A DNA stretch of 64,000 nt. Origin: Annona cherimola (taxonomy: Eukaryota; Streptophyta; Magnoliopsida; Magnoliales; Annonaceae). Shown piece after piece: positions 29,286 to 42,434 of this stretch. Each line of letters opens with the position of its first letter. Positions within the stretch are counted from its first letter, which is position 1. The stretch covers positions 103,110,095 through 103,174,094 of the forward strand of contig CM059971.1 of NCBI GenBank assembly GCA_030490835.1, read 5' to 3'. A program made the position numbers and the translations under genes. A model generated the notes under the pieces. The model was not told the DNA's origin. It worked only from the letters and a program-made list of their open reading frames with translations, and searched no databases.

Positions 29286-30304
29286 ATATTGAAAAGCACC
29301 CCGGCCTTCATTTCTCCCACACGCAATCTACCAGCAGCATCTCCTCCAGCAGCACGTTACCATTGATGGGCCGCCGGTCGCAGGCACCCCCAGTAGTAGG
29401 GTGTCGGAGGCGAACGCGTCAGTGGCCATCGTGGCTTTGCTCGTCCGCTTTTGAGCTTCCATTGTTTCCGTCTTCAACAACTTCCAAAGCACCTTGTGCC
29501 GCTAGCGATACAGTTGCGGGTTCTGATCTCTTTGGAACCCTTGGTTGTAAATCTCACAGATATATCGGCCGGATTTTGGGAGCGTCTTCCGGGAGAGAGA
29601 CACCACTTCCGCATCAGGATTTGTGCAACGGAAGAAGAGAAACAAGACTTTTAATTTCCTGGAGTGCTAGCGGGCCTTTGTTTTCATTTGCTGCCATTTT
29701 CCATGCCGGAAAAGGCCTATTGCTTTGAGATGGTACGGTGGCATTGGTGCGTTGGGATGGAGATGGGGAACCGAATATGGGCTGATTTTTTTATTTGGAT
29801 GAGACTCATGAGAGGTCGGGTTTTCATTTTTTATTTCCTCCGAATCATTGTTGTTCAACAGAAAATTCTCCCAGCAACTGCCCGCGAAACAGGGCATTTT
29901 CAGGAGTATGGGGGTGAGGGCATTTTTGAGATTTCGAATTTAAAAAAAAAGCATGCTTCGTAACCGCTTGGGCATGGAGAGGGAATGGAGCGAAATGTCG
30001 CTTGTGTGTTGGAAATTTTTAAAATATTATAGGTATAAAGAAAATAATAATTAAATATTATGTGTATGTGGAAAAATTTTCCTATTATATACAATGTTTT
30101 TAAAAAGAGGCTAATTTGGACATCTCAGCCTCCCAACAATTTGTATCTTTTTTTAATTGGTATTATCTACATCATAGCATATTGATATTACAAATTAGGA
30201 ACTTTTATTACTCTGATCATGGAAAGGTATCTAATAAATACTCTCACTATTAAAAGAGACAACTATAATACTCATATACTTGGCAGGACTAAAAGGGCTG
30301 TAAT
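29286..30304. other. Intergenic, GC-rich patch without recognised gene
   Basis: 29300-29720 is GC-rich with overlapping open frames on both strands, the longest 121 codons at 29363-29728 (plus). None matches a family I recognise. It may be an old first exon or promoter split by the LTR element. Beyond 29950 it is AT-rich. Confidence 0.4.
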
Positions 30305-30640
30305 TGTATGCACCCGGGTGTATTATACTTATTTTTTATTTTATTTTGAAATTTTTTTCATGAAATTATTAATCTAGGTGTATTTAACATATGCATCAAT
30401 TTTTACCATTTTTGGAGACTTTTAGATATTTTTTTTAGATTTTTAAAAATCATTAGCATTTTTAGTAATTTAAAATTACTAAAATGCTATTGATTTTTAA
30501 AAATCTAAAAAAAATCTAAAAATATACAAAATTGGTAAAAATTGATACATATGTTTAATACACAGAGATTAACCATTGTATAAAAAAAATTTCAATTTTT
30601 TTTTTTAAAAAATAGTTGTATGCACCTTGGTGCATTGAGC
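30305..30640. mobile_element. Fold-back MITE, palindromic-end family
   Basis: Begins tgtatgcacccgggtgta and ends gcaccttggtgcattg. The inverted arms cattagcatttttagtaattt / aaattactaaaatgctattg meet near 30470. An isolated copy of the family clustered at 21.2-24.9 kb. Confidence 0.7.
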
Positions 30641-31484
30641 CGGACTTAAACCCTCATGAGCACTGTGACACCACAACGAGTTACCAAGATACTGCCCCAG
30701 TTGCAGTCCATTTGCACCTTATCTTTATGATTCATGTGGAATCTAATCTGATTATTGAATTCAATATTATCCATATAACCACAATGTCAAAAGCTGTATT
30801 CATTAAAGTTGTCTATGGCAGGAGCACATCTTCTGAAAATGTATAAATTTGGAAAATCATTTAGATTTGTGAGCTAAAATTCAAAAATGTTATGAAATCA
30901 TGCAATTATTATTTTAGGTGGAATGAATGTTTTTAATAGTTTGGATATTAAAATAAGATCTTTATAATGAAAAAATAATTTTTAATAACTTTAAAATCAT
31001 TCTTAAGTAATTCTCAGTGTTGGAAATAATGTACTCTTTGTTGGGCATGATTAGTTTTTATTTTCTTTTTTTTTTTTCATATTCTTGATCAAACACATGA
31101 TCATAAAATTAATTGTACGAGTTGGATTTGAAAAGATCATCAAGATGTGGCGTTGCAAGCACCATCTAACCACTTCACATTGACAGGATGACATGTACAG
31201 AGCTCGATTCAAAATAACAATTATAACCTAAAAAAAAAAACAGTTATAACCACTTACTTTCAAGTGCTCCACAGTTTCGCACTTTCGCGCATATATATGT
31301 TTTTATTAGCCATTGTTAAAATCTAAATCATCCCCGAGTTTTAGCTTAGAGAATTAATTTTTTCATAAGTTATACATTATAGCAGCTTTGTTTTAATAAC
31401 TGCGAATGGGACGAACTTGTTTTTATGTAGTTTTAGAATTTAGTTGGAGGCTTTTAGCAAAAATGCATGGGTAGAAGCAGCACT
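30641..31484. other. Intergenic, no gene supported
   Basis: AT-rich sequence, LINE target side. Nothing recognised. Confidence 0.35.
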
Positions 31485-31529
31485 GATGCTTTGTTATATA
31501 TATATTTTTTTGATGAAAACGGACACGCC

Positions 31530-34500
31530 CTATCCCCTCTCCCAACAACTGTGATGGGAGGATGGGATAAGAGAGACCGAACAATTCATAGCCAAAAATT
31601 TATCTGTACAAAGTTTTTCCAAAAGAACATGAGGAGGATTGCCCCACCATTCCTGGCAATCCAAAGAAGACATAGATACAAAATTAACAAGAAAATGAGC
31701 CACAGCGTTGCCGTGTCTCAAGACATGATGAATGGTAAAAAATGAGGAGGACAATAGAAGAGATTTGATTTCCGCAATGATAGTCCCGACCGGTGAAAGG
31801 ATCTGGTCTTCCTCCAAAATGTATTTGACTAAGAGAAGGGAATCCGTTTTAAACTGAATATTCCGCATCCATGTTGAATAGCCCATTTAATACCCAAACT
31901 GAGGGTCATTGCCTCCCTACACAGAGAGTCCATAATACCACTTCTTTTCCACCCCTTAGCTGCCATGAAGCTTCCATTAGAGTCGCGGATGATAGCTGCA
32001 AACCCTATAGCGTGGTTGTCATCATGTTTCCTCGCATCGACGTTCATCTTGAGGACACCCCAGGGTGGTTTGGTCCATCTAGTCACCATAGGCCTATCAA
32101 TTAGCCCATCGAGAATGAGAAATTTTGCCTTCGAATATTGCTCAAGGAAGTCCATGCACCATTTCAATATATCACCAAGACTCGGTTGAACCCCTTCTTT
32201 CCACAATTTATTGCGCATATACCACACCCTCCAGCAATATAGTATGAAAAAACCCAAGTCTCCCTGTTTGTTCGAAGAAACTATGCATCGAAAAATATCC
32301 TGTATGGATTCCCAAAGACCACTGATCGTAACCACTCTCAGAAAGATATTCCTTGTGTGATGGCACCCCGTGAAAACATGAACCGCATCCTCCAACTCAG
32401 ACCTGCAAAAAAGGCAATTAGGATCCACATCAATGTTCTTACGCAATAAATTTTGCTTCGTTGGTAAGGCATTTCGGAAAAGTCTCCACCCAAAAACCAT
32501 GATTTTGCTCGGCAACTTTGTCTTCCAAATCGCTTTATAAATTGCCATGTTTGCCGAATTTTCCATTGACGCCCTCAGGACTCTATATGCGGATTTCACT
32601 GAATAATTGCCAGTTGGTTCGTGTATCCAGAACATACGATCCTCCATGACCATATGGGTTAGGGGTACTTGATTGATTCGATGCCAACCCAACTCTCTGA
32701 CAGCTGCCATGACTCTCTCCATATTTCATGAATTCGTCGTATCGTCAATAAAGTAATTGACAGACACATCATCCGAGATTGCCCGTGGGAGAGGTCCCAC
32801 TTTGTCCAACCGATCCTCAAGCCATGTATCCTTGAAGAAAAGTACCCTTCTACCATTACCAATCCGCCACCTGCATCCATTCTGTAACATCTCCTTTGCT
32901 TTCATTATACTCTTCCAAGTAAATGAATCAAAAGGTCTTACTTGGGAGCTCCAGATGTCGCCATGCGGAAAATATCTAGCTTTAAGTACCCTGTAACAAA
33001 GGGAGTTTGCTTGCGAAATAAGGCTCCAAACTTGCTTGCCAAGCAGCGCAAGATTAAAAGCGTGCAGCTCCCTGAACCCCAAACCTCCCGAGAGTTTTGG
33101 TGTGCACATGTCCTTCCACGCAACCCAACACATTTTTCGCTTATTTTCCTGCTCCCCCCACCAGAATCTGCTCAGCATGCTATCAATTTCCTGACAAAAG
33201 GATTTCGGAAGCAAAAAAATGTTCATCGTATAGGTCGGAATAGCTTGGGCAACTGCTTTGATGAGGACCTCTTTCCCTCCCCAAGAGAGCAATCTACCCT
33301 TCCAGCCTTGGATCTTCATCCATATGCGCTGCTTAAGACCACTGAACATGCGCTTTTTGGCCCTGTCGAGCCATGCAGGAAGCCCCAGATAGTGGTTAAA
33401 GTCTTGACCCATTGTTCCAAGCAGGTGGGAGAGATCGCTTTTCACCTCGCATCTGACATTTGAACTGAAATACAGAGCCGTTTTATCAACATTCACCACT
33501 TGGCCCGAAGCCTCCGAGTATTGTTGAAGAATTGCCATGAAATTCTGGATATCCCGCCTTGCTGCTCGTATAAAGATTAAAGCATCGTCCGCAAATAGAA
33601 GATGAGTGATAGCTGGGCCTCTGGGATTTAACTTGATGCCGCTAATTCTCCCCTCATTTGCCACTCTGGTAATAAGAGCAGAAAGGCTCTCCGCACATAA
33701 GAGGAAAAGGTAAGGAGAAAGTGGGTCGCCTTGCCTTAACCCCCTCTGTGGTTTGAAGTAACTTGATTTGAAGCCATTCACATTCACCCGATACCGCACA
33801 GTAGAAATACAGCACATGATCCATCGGATCCAGATCGGTCCAAAACGCATAGCTTCCATAACCTTCTGCAGAAACCCCCATTCAACCCTATCGTATGCCT
33901 TGGACATATCGAGTTTGATAGCCATCTCTTGCTTCCTCCCTTCCTTTCTCCTCCTGAGATAATGAATGATTTCATAAGCTACCAACATGTTATCAGAAAT
34001 TAGCCGGCCTGGGACAAAAGCGCTTTGATTTTCACTGATTAAGTCATGGAGGCATAACTTAATTCTATTAGCCAGAACCTTCGCCAAAATCTTGTAAGCA
34101 ACATTACATAAGCTTATCGGGCGAAAATGGCATAAAGAATGAGCTCCCTGTCTTTTCGGGATCAAAACAATGGTAGTAGAGTTTAACTGCTCAATTTGCA
34201 TGCTTTGACGATCGGGGTCCGATTGTTCCATGAAGAACTTGCACCACAAAAATACATCTAGGCCAACCGTTTGCCAATGCTTCTGGAAGAAACCTGCAGA
34301 CATCCCGTCTGGCCCCGGAGCCTTTGTGGGACTCATCATCTTGACTGCCTTGGTTACTTCGTCAAATTTCAGGGTTCTGATTAAGGATTGCCTTTGTTGG
34401 TCCGTGATTCTAGTGGAAATGGTAGAGGTGATTCTAGCAGAAGAGAAAAGTTTGGAGAAATGTTCCGCGGTCATGTCCACCATTTCATCTTGGTCATTGA

Positions 34501-35646
34501 CCCATTGTCCATTGGAATCCATAAGTCCCTCAATAGTGTTAGTCCTGCTGCGATTTGAAGCCATTCGGTGGAAGAAGCCCGTGTTTCTGTCCCCCCATGT
34601 AACCAATGTGTCTTCGCTCTCTGTCGCCACATCTGTTCTTCATCTTCCAAAAGAATGTTGATTTGAAGCTTAACACGTTTTATGACATCATCTCTAAGGT
34701 CACTGGGGTTCTGGGTCAAGAGATATTCAAGCTCATGTTGTTTGTCCTCAACGTTCCTTCTCAGATTCCCTCTTCTTGACGGGTTCCACTTGGCTAATTC
34801 CAATCCACAGGACTTAATCTTCCTATCCAAAGGAATCAGGGAATAAAGGTCGCAACACCCATGCAGAGTCCAAGCATGATTAACAATTCGATGGGTTTCC
34901 CTATCTCTTGCCCAAAACATCTCATATCTGAACTCCCTTGGCGGTTTCCTTTTGCGGAGCAACGAGTTTATAACCAGCAAAATCGGGCAATGATCGGAGT
35001 ATGCCACCGGCGTATGAAAAATTTTTGCATACGGGAATCTAGATAACCAACATGGTGTAGCCACTCCCCTGTCCAATCTAGCTTCAACCCGCTGACACCC
35101 CTGTCGATTATTGCTCCACGTCATGGGTGGGCCTACGAAACCCAAATCCACCAAATTGCAGCTGTCCAGAGTCTGACGGAAAAGATCCATCTGTGCTTGA
35201 GACCGGGTCCTTTGGCTCCAGTATTCATTTGATCCTGTTACCTCATTAAAATCACCCATCACAAGCTAAGGAGAGTCCGCTTGATTGCATAACATTGTTA
35301 ATAGATTCCAAGTCTGAATTCGCTGTTGCGTTTCGGGGTGACCATAGATCCCTGTAAACCTCCAACTGTCAATATCTGCATCGATGTGATGACTCGAAAA
35401 ACTTTTTATCTTGACAGGAAAATCATTGTTCCATAGCAACGCTATCCCGCCCCCTCGGTTTGTCGAATCCACCGCCATACAGCAATCAAACTTCAGTTTA
35501 CATCTGATTCCTTCCATCTCCTTTGCAGTCCGTTTCGTTTCAGAAAGGAAAATCAGCTTGGGTTTCTTTTTCTTGACTAAATCAAGAATGCAGCGAATTG
35601 CACGTGGGTTCCCAAGTCCACGACAATTCTAAGCTAAAAGGGCCAT
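31530..35646 (-). pseudogene. LINE ORF2: endonuclease-reverse transcriptase-RNase H, broken
   Basis: Starts MALLA-stop-NCRGLGNPR at 35646. Domains in order: apurinic-type endonuclease (NCRGLG, GGGIALLWN, VMGDFNE, YSDHCPILL), reverse transcriptase (RPISLCNVAYK, AYDRVEW, GLRQGDPLSPYLF, and the catalytic FADD at 33595-33584), an RT-associated zinc-binding region (FCRSELEDAVHVFTGC) and RNase H (NVDARK, CREAMTLSLGI, FKTDSLLLV, LRHGNAVAHFLV). Lesions: TAG at 35629-35631, TAG at 35266-35268, a frameshift near 34591-34605 in a run of G, TGA at 32726-32728, and a frameshift near 31870-31886. The three nonsense codons sit where the family normally has Trp. Confidence 0.92.
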
Positions 35647-35647
35647 T

Positions 35648-37637
35648 TTATGCTAGGTGGAGCTGAGGATCCCCCTCAGCCGCCACCTCCATAACCTCAT
35701 AAGACTTGTCCACCTTTGGACGCTTATGGTTGGTGATGCTCACCTGTTCCTCATTTATCAGAGTTCTTTTGCCTTTTGTTCCTTTGGGTATCCCATATGT
35801 TTCAGTTTCAGTCATTTTATCCCTTCCTCTCGCCATTCGTTTCCATCTACCCTTCTCTTTCTGTACAAATCTCTCATCTTCCCGGACCATACCCGCTGAC
35901 TTCTCATTTAACACCACATCGTATCCATGGGACCCGTCCCCTGTTTTGTCCCTTGAAAATCCATGGACTGTCTCACAATAAGTATGATTGATTAACCCAC
36001 CAACCAACGATGATTCCCATGTGTCGCCAATGCTCCTTGGTTTATCAGTCAGCAAATCCTCTCCATATGTAGATGGTGATGACTTATATGTATCGGCGAC
36101 CAAACTTATGGGGACCTCCTTGAGAGGACTTTGGTAGAGGAGCTCCTCTACCTCGTGTGTCTGCTACTGATGGGGGTAGAGTCCCTACCTTCTGCTGAAT
36201 TGAGCACTGGTCAGAGAGCTGCTATTCGCTGCTGCCGTTCAAATGATCTTTGGTTTGAAGAGAATGGGAATTTGCAGCATGCATTTGGTAAGCTCCAGCT
36301 GAAACCGTGGACAGATTACCATGCTGACATTCGTCGCACTTCAGTTGGTGTGCTCCTGCTGAAACATCGGACAGGTTGCCCCGTTGACGAACATCGTAAT
36401 TCAGTGGGCTCTCCTGCCTCAAATGACCAGCGTGATTAGCCGGCCCAACCTGCTGTCCCTCATGCTGTGAAACAGAAATATCCCTTGTCTGCCTTGGCTG
36501 CAAAGTCTGTGATTGGAAGGTGTTCTCTGCCCCTTGCCGCACTACCTGTGAATGGGTATCCTCCTTTACCCTTTGCTGCACAGTCCTACTCCCTGTTTGC
36601 TTCATTTGGAGACTTTCCACGTGAGAGCTTTGCTGTTTCAAATTATTCTCCTCAACCCTTTGCTGCATTGGCTGGGAATGGGTATCCGCTATTTCCTCCA
36701 TTGCCATTTGTTGCCATGTGTTGCTCCCAAAGTGTAGCCGTTGAGGATTGTTCAGGTAGGAACCTTTCTGTTGCAAAATATCAGGTCCTTGCTGCTGTGG
36801 GCAATGACTTGCTTGAGGTAGAGCGATATGCTGTTGCTGAGATGAATCGCCTATCAACGTTCCTTCCCCACCCAAGTACTTTCTCGGGTTAACTCTATTT
36901 GCAGATTCTTTGCCATCTCTGATTCTCAATGGCCGGGTTCCTACCCTCAAAGCACTCCCAAAAGGCATATCTGCCTCTGCTACATTTGCATTCCGATCTG
37001 TTTGTGTCAAACATTCCTTATAAGAATGTCCCATGATTCCGCAACCATAGCAAAATATTGGCAACTTCTCATATTGGAAAGGTAACCATTTTCTCCCTTG
37101 TGATCCGACTTGAATGAATAAGCCCCTCCTCAAAGGTTCCCTACAGTCAATCACAACTTTCATCTTAAGCTCTGTTTCAGATGCAGCAATTTCTTCCACA
37201 TGTTCGAAAGTTTTGGCCAGACCCGCCCCTAGCACTTGCTTGTCCACGAGATGAGGAACATCCAGCACATGTACCCATATGGGCGTTTTAGCAAGCACCA
37301 GATGGGCGTAGTCAACTTCCTCACATAAATCCATAAATATGATCATGTGTCGATCATATAGCCATGGCCTTCCTGCCATATTCTTCTCTTTGTCCGACTG
37401 TTTGGCGAAAACGACCTTGAAGAGGTTGTCGCCCATCTCCACGAAAAGAAAGGTGTCGGAAGTTCTCCAAAGCCTCCGCATCATTGCCTTGAAGAGCTCT
37501 CTGTTGTATGACTTTGATGTCCAGACCGAGCAGAGGCATGCTATATCATTCCCTGGAGAAATCTTCAACATCGCCGTTTCAGCGATGGACATCGTCTGGA
37601 GCTCTGCTCCTAACAAGTCGTCCAAGCTTGGTTTCAT
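35648..37637 (-). pseudogene. LINE ORF1: DUF4283 / zinc-knuckle nucleic-acid-binding protein, broken
   Basis: The main frame (37637-36222, 471 codons) starts MKPSLDDLLG. It has a DUF4283-type N-terminal domain (RRLWRTSDTFLFVEMGDNLF, GRPWLYDRHMIIFMDL) and a CCHC knuckle FCYGCGIMGHSYKEC, followed by a low-complexity Q/H-rich region. A stop at 36222 and a frame change before 36103 separate the C-terminal part (36103-35648, 151 codons, Lys/Arg-rich, ending LHLA just before ORF2). ORF1 proteins of plant LINEs bind the element RNA. Confidence 0.87.
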
Positions 37638-37828
37638 CCTACCCGTATATTCGAGTTCCTGTCCACTGGAGCCTCCACAATCACCGCAATCAGCACTTCA
37701 GAACAATCCCCCGGTGCCCTCTCCCTTAGTCGGAGACCGGAGTCTGTACCCCAAAAGCTCCACCCAGCACCGAGCGCGAAATTTCGCCTGTCGGGCCTCA
37801 CGGAGAGCAGTTCGATGCTTTGTTATAT

Positions 37829-40222
37829 TTGAAGAACGGTATATTTGCTATTTTTAAGATGTGTCATAAATATGAGTCTTGTGGTTATGTTTCTTGTTTT
37901 AAATATTACACATAGATTTGATTAAAGTATAAATAATATGATACTGAAAATAATGTCTATGAGAAATGGTTTAAATTATGTCCTCTAATGATATTTCTTT
38001 TCGAGAAGTTACGCTAATGATATTCGATAGTGGATACATGAATAACCATATACGTATGATTCTTATCTATAGTTACTTTTCCATTTGGATGAATGTTTAA
38101 AAAAAAAATTGCACAATTTTTTTTTAAAAATAAAAGGCTATGTGTAATGACAATGGTAATAATGAGAAGTAAAAAGAAAAAAAAATAGAATGATTGTATA
38201 TAAAGATATGAAAAAATGATTGGAATTTAAATGTAATAATAAAAAATAAGATAGAGTGAAAGCTTTTTTTTTTTTTTTTTTTGGGATCCCAGGTAGATAG
38301 AAAGTTAATATATGGAATTGTATCAAAATGTGTGTCGTGAAGGAGTAGCCTTATAAGAAAATTTTCATTATTTGGCTGCATTTGGTACTGATGTAGTTAA
38401 GCCATACATATTAACTACAGTTAAAATTTTATTATTATTTTCAACGAAAATTTGACGGCCACGTTAAACATTATTTTTCCATACAAAATAACTACATTTA
38501 ATCAAAGATCAAATTCTTTTACTTTAAAATAGTGAAATATTTATAGTCAAACAATCACTTGCAATCAAAGTACATTTAATACAATCGAATATATGTTGTA
38601 TGAGTCTAAGGAATTTCAAACAAAATTTCTTGAGGTGTGGAAAAGATTTTCATATGTCCAGACGTACACTTAATATGCATGAAATTGTTAACTAATGGTT
38701 TGAATTATATTACTTCAGAAAAAAAGTTTGAATTATAATTGTACTCTACATTTGTACCACGACAAATTTCTTATACAGGACTATCTTTTTTATGCAAGTT
38801 AAAAATGTGCCAAATATAGCTAAGACTTATATATATTTTATATTATAGCTAATTTTTATATTACTTATAATAAAAATGTAAAATTTGACATAGAAACTGA
38901 TGTAATTAAGTGGAGTCATATGAAAAGTAGAAAATAAACTTAATAAATTGGTTAATCTATATATCAATTATAAAACTATTTATTTTAATTTTTTATATTT
39001 ACAACTTAACTCATTTCGGGGCATGTTTTTCTAATCTTTGGGAGCTTGTAGTCTTTTATTTGAATCTTACAAGAATTGTCTTAAGGTTTGATTGTAAAAT
39101 GTATTGAAATATAATGTAAAAAACTCCAAAAAAAAGAAAAGAAAAGAGAAAACCCTTCTATTTAACTTTTGAAACCCAAACATCCATAATGGAGGCGGAG
39201 ACTAACTAAGTTGGTGTAAAATTGTATTATTAACACTTAAAGAATCTAAAACATTAATTATGTAAAGTATTATTATAGTCATATGAATCTATAAATGGAT
39301 ATAACTATTTTTCATAATTTACACATAATTATAAACATCTTAGGCAATGTGGGTCATCCACAACTCTGATGAACATAATTTTTATTAAGATGATAAGGTA
39401 AATAATTTTAAATAAAAAGAATTTCTTTTATACTTATAACATTTTCTTCTAATTTATAATATACATGTAATGTTTTATAATATTTCTAATACCTACAATA
39501 TTTAGGTGAAATAATGTAGATATGAGAAAATTTTGTAAAATATTATGGGTATATTAGGAATTAGGTGTAAATGTTAAGAGTATAAAAGGAATTCTCTTTA
39601 TTTAAAATTCTTATTATACTCATGTTGTTAACATAACCGTTATCTATTATATTGAAAAATGAAAAATGATTTGGCCACTTTAAAATTTTTTTAATTAAAA
39701 TAATTCAACTTTAATATGGCTCTTGAATCATTTAATGATATACATTAATAATTTATTATCATCAATTGAGTTGTGTTATGGTTAAATTGTCTTAATTAAA
39801 AAATTTTAAACGGAGAAAATTATATTTTCAATATGGTAAATAATAGTTGTATCGATGACATGAGTACGATAGACACTTGCCGTGAAATATTACGGGTACA
39901 TAAGGAAATTATGAAAGATCGTAAGTATATAAGAAATTTAACAAATATTATGGACATGAAATTTTTTTTTTAAATAACATAATTGGATGAGCTTTTATTT
40001 CGTCATTGGTGCGGTCTCGCTTGTAGCTTCTTTTTTTTTTTTTCCTATTACCGGGAAATATCTCACTTGTTGCTAACTATAACGCAATTTCCCCGAGTCG
40101 TTCATCAAATTTTTATAGCCTACTAAAAGTACCAGGACACGGTATTAAGCAAAATTTTGTATGTTTTTGTGCCAAGCACATAACCCAGTTTGTGCATAGT
40201 CATGGCTTTGATGAATCCGTGT
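37829..40222. other. Intergenic, no gene supported
   Basis: AT-rich sequence. A T-run at 38263-38282 and a few Tourist-like MITE words near 38090-38400. Nothing coding recognised. Confidence 0.4.
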
Positions 40223-40239
40223 CAATGGTCTTAGAGTTT

Positions 40240-40525
40240 TTTTTTATTGGTATATTTTACATACATCTCAACATATATTACACTGAAGTTCTAAGACATT
40301 CTTACAAATTTAGAGACACTTAGCTCCCCCAAAGAAATCCGGAGACACAGCACCGCCGAAGAATAAGGAAGATACAACTTCCAACAACCGAACAGGAGAC
40401 CACAGCTCCTACAAACAATTTTCCGTTTTTGGCCGAAATCCCATATGCGGGATTCGAACCGCACACCCCAGCGCCTGCACAGCTCCACCAGGCCTGCAGT
40501 GACCAACCGAGCACGACTCGGTTGG
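40240..40525 (-). mobile_element. tRNA-derived SINE, 286 bp, with 17-bp target duplication
   Basis: Perfect 17-bp direct repeats caatggtcttagagttt lie at 40223-40239 and 40526-40542. On the minus strand the element begins CCAACCGAGTCGTGCTCGG, has a perfect RNA polymerase III B box GGTTCGAATCC (40460-40450) and an A-box-like region about 35 bases before it, followed by a tRNA-unrelated body and a 3' A-run (AATAAAAAAAAA). This is the structure of a plant SINE copied by a LINE. It has no coding capacity. It matches no tRNA well enough to be a functional tRNA gene. Confidence 0.88.
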
Positions 40526-40542
40526 CAATGGTCTTAGAGTTT

Positions 40543-40730
40543 GACTTAGAAGGAAGCAAACATTTTATCTTCCATTTGCTAGAAGTAGGATCGCTTACTC
40601 TCTTATAGTCTCCAACACTAGTATTATTTGTTGAGCAAAAATTTACTAGAGAATTATCCAATAAGCACAAATTCTTATGAAGTACATTTTCTATTAAAAC
40701 AATAAAAGAAAAAAAATCATAGTTTTTAAA
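40543..40730. other. Intergenic, no gene supported
   Basis: AT-rich sequence between the SINE and the MITE. Nothing recognised. Confidence 0.3.
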
Positions 40731-40976
40731 GGGTGTTTGTTTACCCAAAAAATTTTCAAATTAAAACTTTCCAATTTAAAATTTTTCATTTTTCACAACA
40801 ATTTTTTTAATTTTTTTTAATTTTTTTTCTTATATAACTACACTACTTTTTCATCTAATTTATTTATTTTAAATTTATTTTTTTACTACTTATCGTCACC
40901 TTTACTATATCATATAATTTTTTCTGTTTTAAAATTTTTTCCATAAATTTTTTTTATTATTTCTCAATCACACCTT
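40731..40976. mobile_element. Tourist-like MITE, diverged
   Basis: Begins gggtgtttgtttaccc and ends tcaatcacacctt. Interior words resemble the copies at 41498 and 52363 in the same orientation, but it is shortened and decayed. Confidence 0.55.
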
Positions 40977-41497
40977 GAGGAAAATTTTCTTTCATGTTTA
41001 TAGCATCCGTCTATAATTCCTTATATATACATATTATTTTATAAAATCATCATATACCAATAACTTTTCGCCTTCGATTTTTCTTATGCTCATGCCGTTA
41101 ATACAATTCTTATCTACTCAATCGAAAAGATGATTTTGACATTTAAAATTTCATGATTGAGATAATGCAATCCTAATATAATTCAATTAATGATAATAAA
41201 TTATCAATATATGACATTAAATGATTCAAGAGTTATATTAAAGTTATATCATTTTAATTAGGAAAATTTTAGAAAAGTAAAATCAAATTTTCAATAAGAT
41301 AGATAATGGTTGTATTAATGACATGAGTATAATAAAAATTTAAGACAAAATATAATGGATATAAGAAAAACTTATGAAACCTCATGAATATATTAGAAAA
41401 TAGGACACTTCTATGAAACCCCCTCCATTTTTAAAATCTCGATGATTAATAGAAAATCTACCATATCTATTGTATTTAACATCATTTATAATATTAT
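40977..41497. other. Intergenic, no gene supported
   Basis: AT-rich sequence. Nothing recognised. Confidence 0.3.
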
Positions 41498-41787
41498 GGG
41501 TGTGTTTGTTTAGGGCAAAAAAGTGTCAACTAAAACTTTTCAATCTAAAACTTTTCACTCTCCATAATTATTCTATTTTTTAATTATTTTTCACATTTTT
41601 CTATACAAACTACCCTACTTTTCAATCATTTCTACACAACTACCCATACAACTAACCTATCTATTTTAACTTTATTCTCTTTACTCTTCATCATTACTCC
41701 TATTATATCACATTACTTTTTATTGATTTGACAACTTCTACTCCAAAAACTTTTCATCAAAAGTTTTATCTCCAACCAAACACACCC
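41498..41787. mobile_element. Tourist-like MITE (PIF/Harbinger type), 290 bp
   Basis: Terminal repeats gggtgtgtttgttta and ccaaccaaacacaccc, flanked by a 3-bp duplication tat (41495-41497 and 41788-41790). Very similar along its whole length to 52363-52653, so both are fairly young. No coding capacity. Confidence 0.85.
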
Positions 41788-42434
41788 TATGAAAATCCTT
41801 TTATTTTTTAATTTCACTGTATATTGGTCTAATTTATAAATGTGTAAAATCAATGTAATAAACTTTGTTCAATATTAAAATATTAACTTTAAAGTAGTTT
41901 TTTCAATATCTAAATCATCCATAATATATAAATAAATGATCTTATAAAGCATTGTTACATTCTAATTTACACATGAACGCACATATTTTTGAGTAAACGT
42001 GACCTATCCATATATTGGATTGAGATAAAACTTGATCTGCTCGCTAAACATATAATGTAAAATATAATGAATGGATTAGATTTTACATCAAATATCAACA
42101 TTTCAAATACGGAAAGGATTTCACGGCATCACTTCAGGTCCCGATTAGAAAATAGCTGGAAATGTCGGGGGTGAAAGAAAAAACTGTGCTTGCATAGCCG
42201 GCGACGGGGAATGCTCCCCGGCGAAGAAATCCTGTCTCGACACGTACTCTGGTTGACTCGAAATCGTGCTATTGCAGCCGCTCTCGACGCGCAGAAATCG
42301 GATTTCCAGTTTTTAAGCCGCACGAGCACGATCGTCCGCAGAAAGTTAGGGTTTTTGGTGCAGGGAGGAAAAAAAAGAAAGAGAAGAAAAATTAAAATAA
42401 AATTCCAGCTTGTACTCCTCTAAAACGAAAGCAG
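41788..42434. other. Upstream region / 5' UTR of the eEF1B-gamma copy
   Basis: From about 42120 the sequence becomes GC-richer up to the ATG at 42435, as expected of a plant promoter and 5' UTR. No TATA box chosen with confidence. Confidence 0.45.

Larger units (their letters stand above)
31500..37813 (-). mobile_element. Full-length L1-like LINE, 6.3 kb, inactivated
   Basis: Flanked by a perfect 15-bp target duplication gatgctttgttatat (31485-31499 and 37814-37828). In minus orientation it has a 5' UTR of about 175 bases, ORF1 (DUF4283 plus CCHC knuckle), ORF2 (endonuclease, reverse transcriptase, zinc-binding domain, RNase H) and a very short 3' end with a run of seven A. The order and the RNase H after RT are typical of plant L1 elements. 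At least three nonsense changes and two frameshifts in ORF2, plus breaks in ORF1, make it non-autonomous today. Confidence 0.93.

Noticed and set aside
29363..29728. 121-codon plus-strand frame in a GC-rich patch
   Set aside because: Overlapping open frames on both strands reflect high GC; no family recognised.
31467..37857. Plus-strand open frames such as 32942-33463, 34230-34661, 36467-36892 and 37339-37857
   Set aside because: They are antisense to the LINE ORF1 and ORF2 coding regions, which have clear domain matches on the minus strand.
40440..40525. Functional tRNA gene
   Set aside because: The B box is good, but the sequence does not fold into a normal acceptor and anticodon arm, and it continues into a SINE body.
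40291..40748. Minus-strand open frames over the SINE
   Set aside because: The sequence is explained by a SINE with B box, A-run and target duplication; the frames have no protein similarity.
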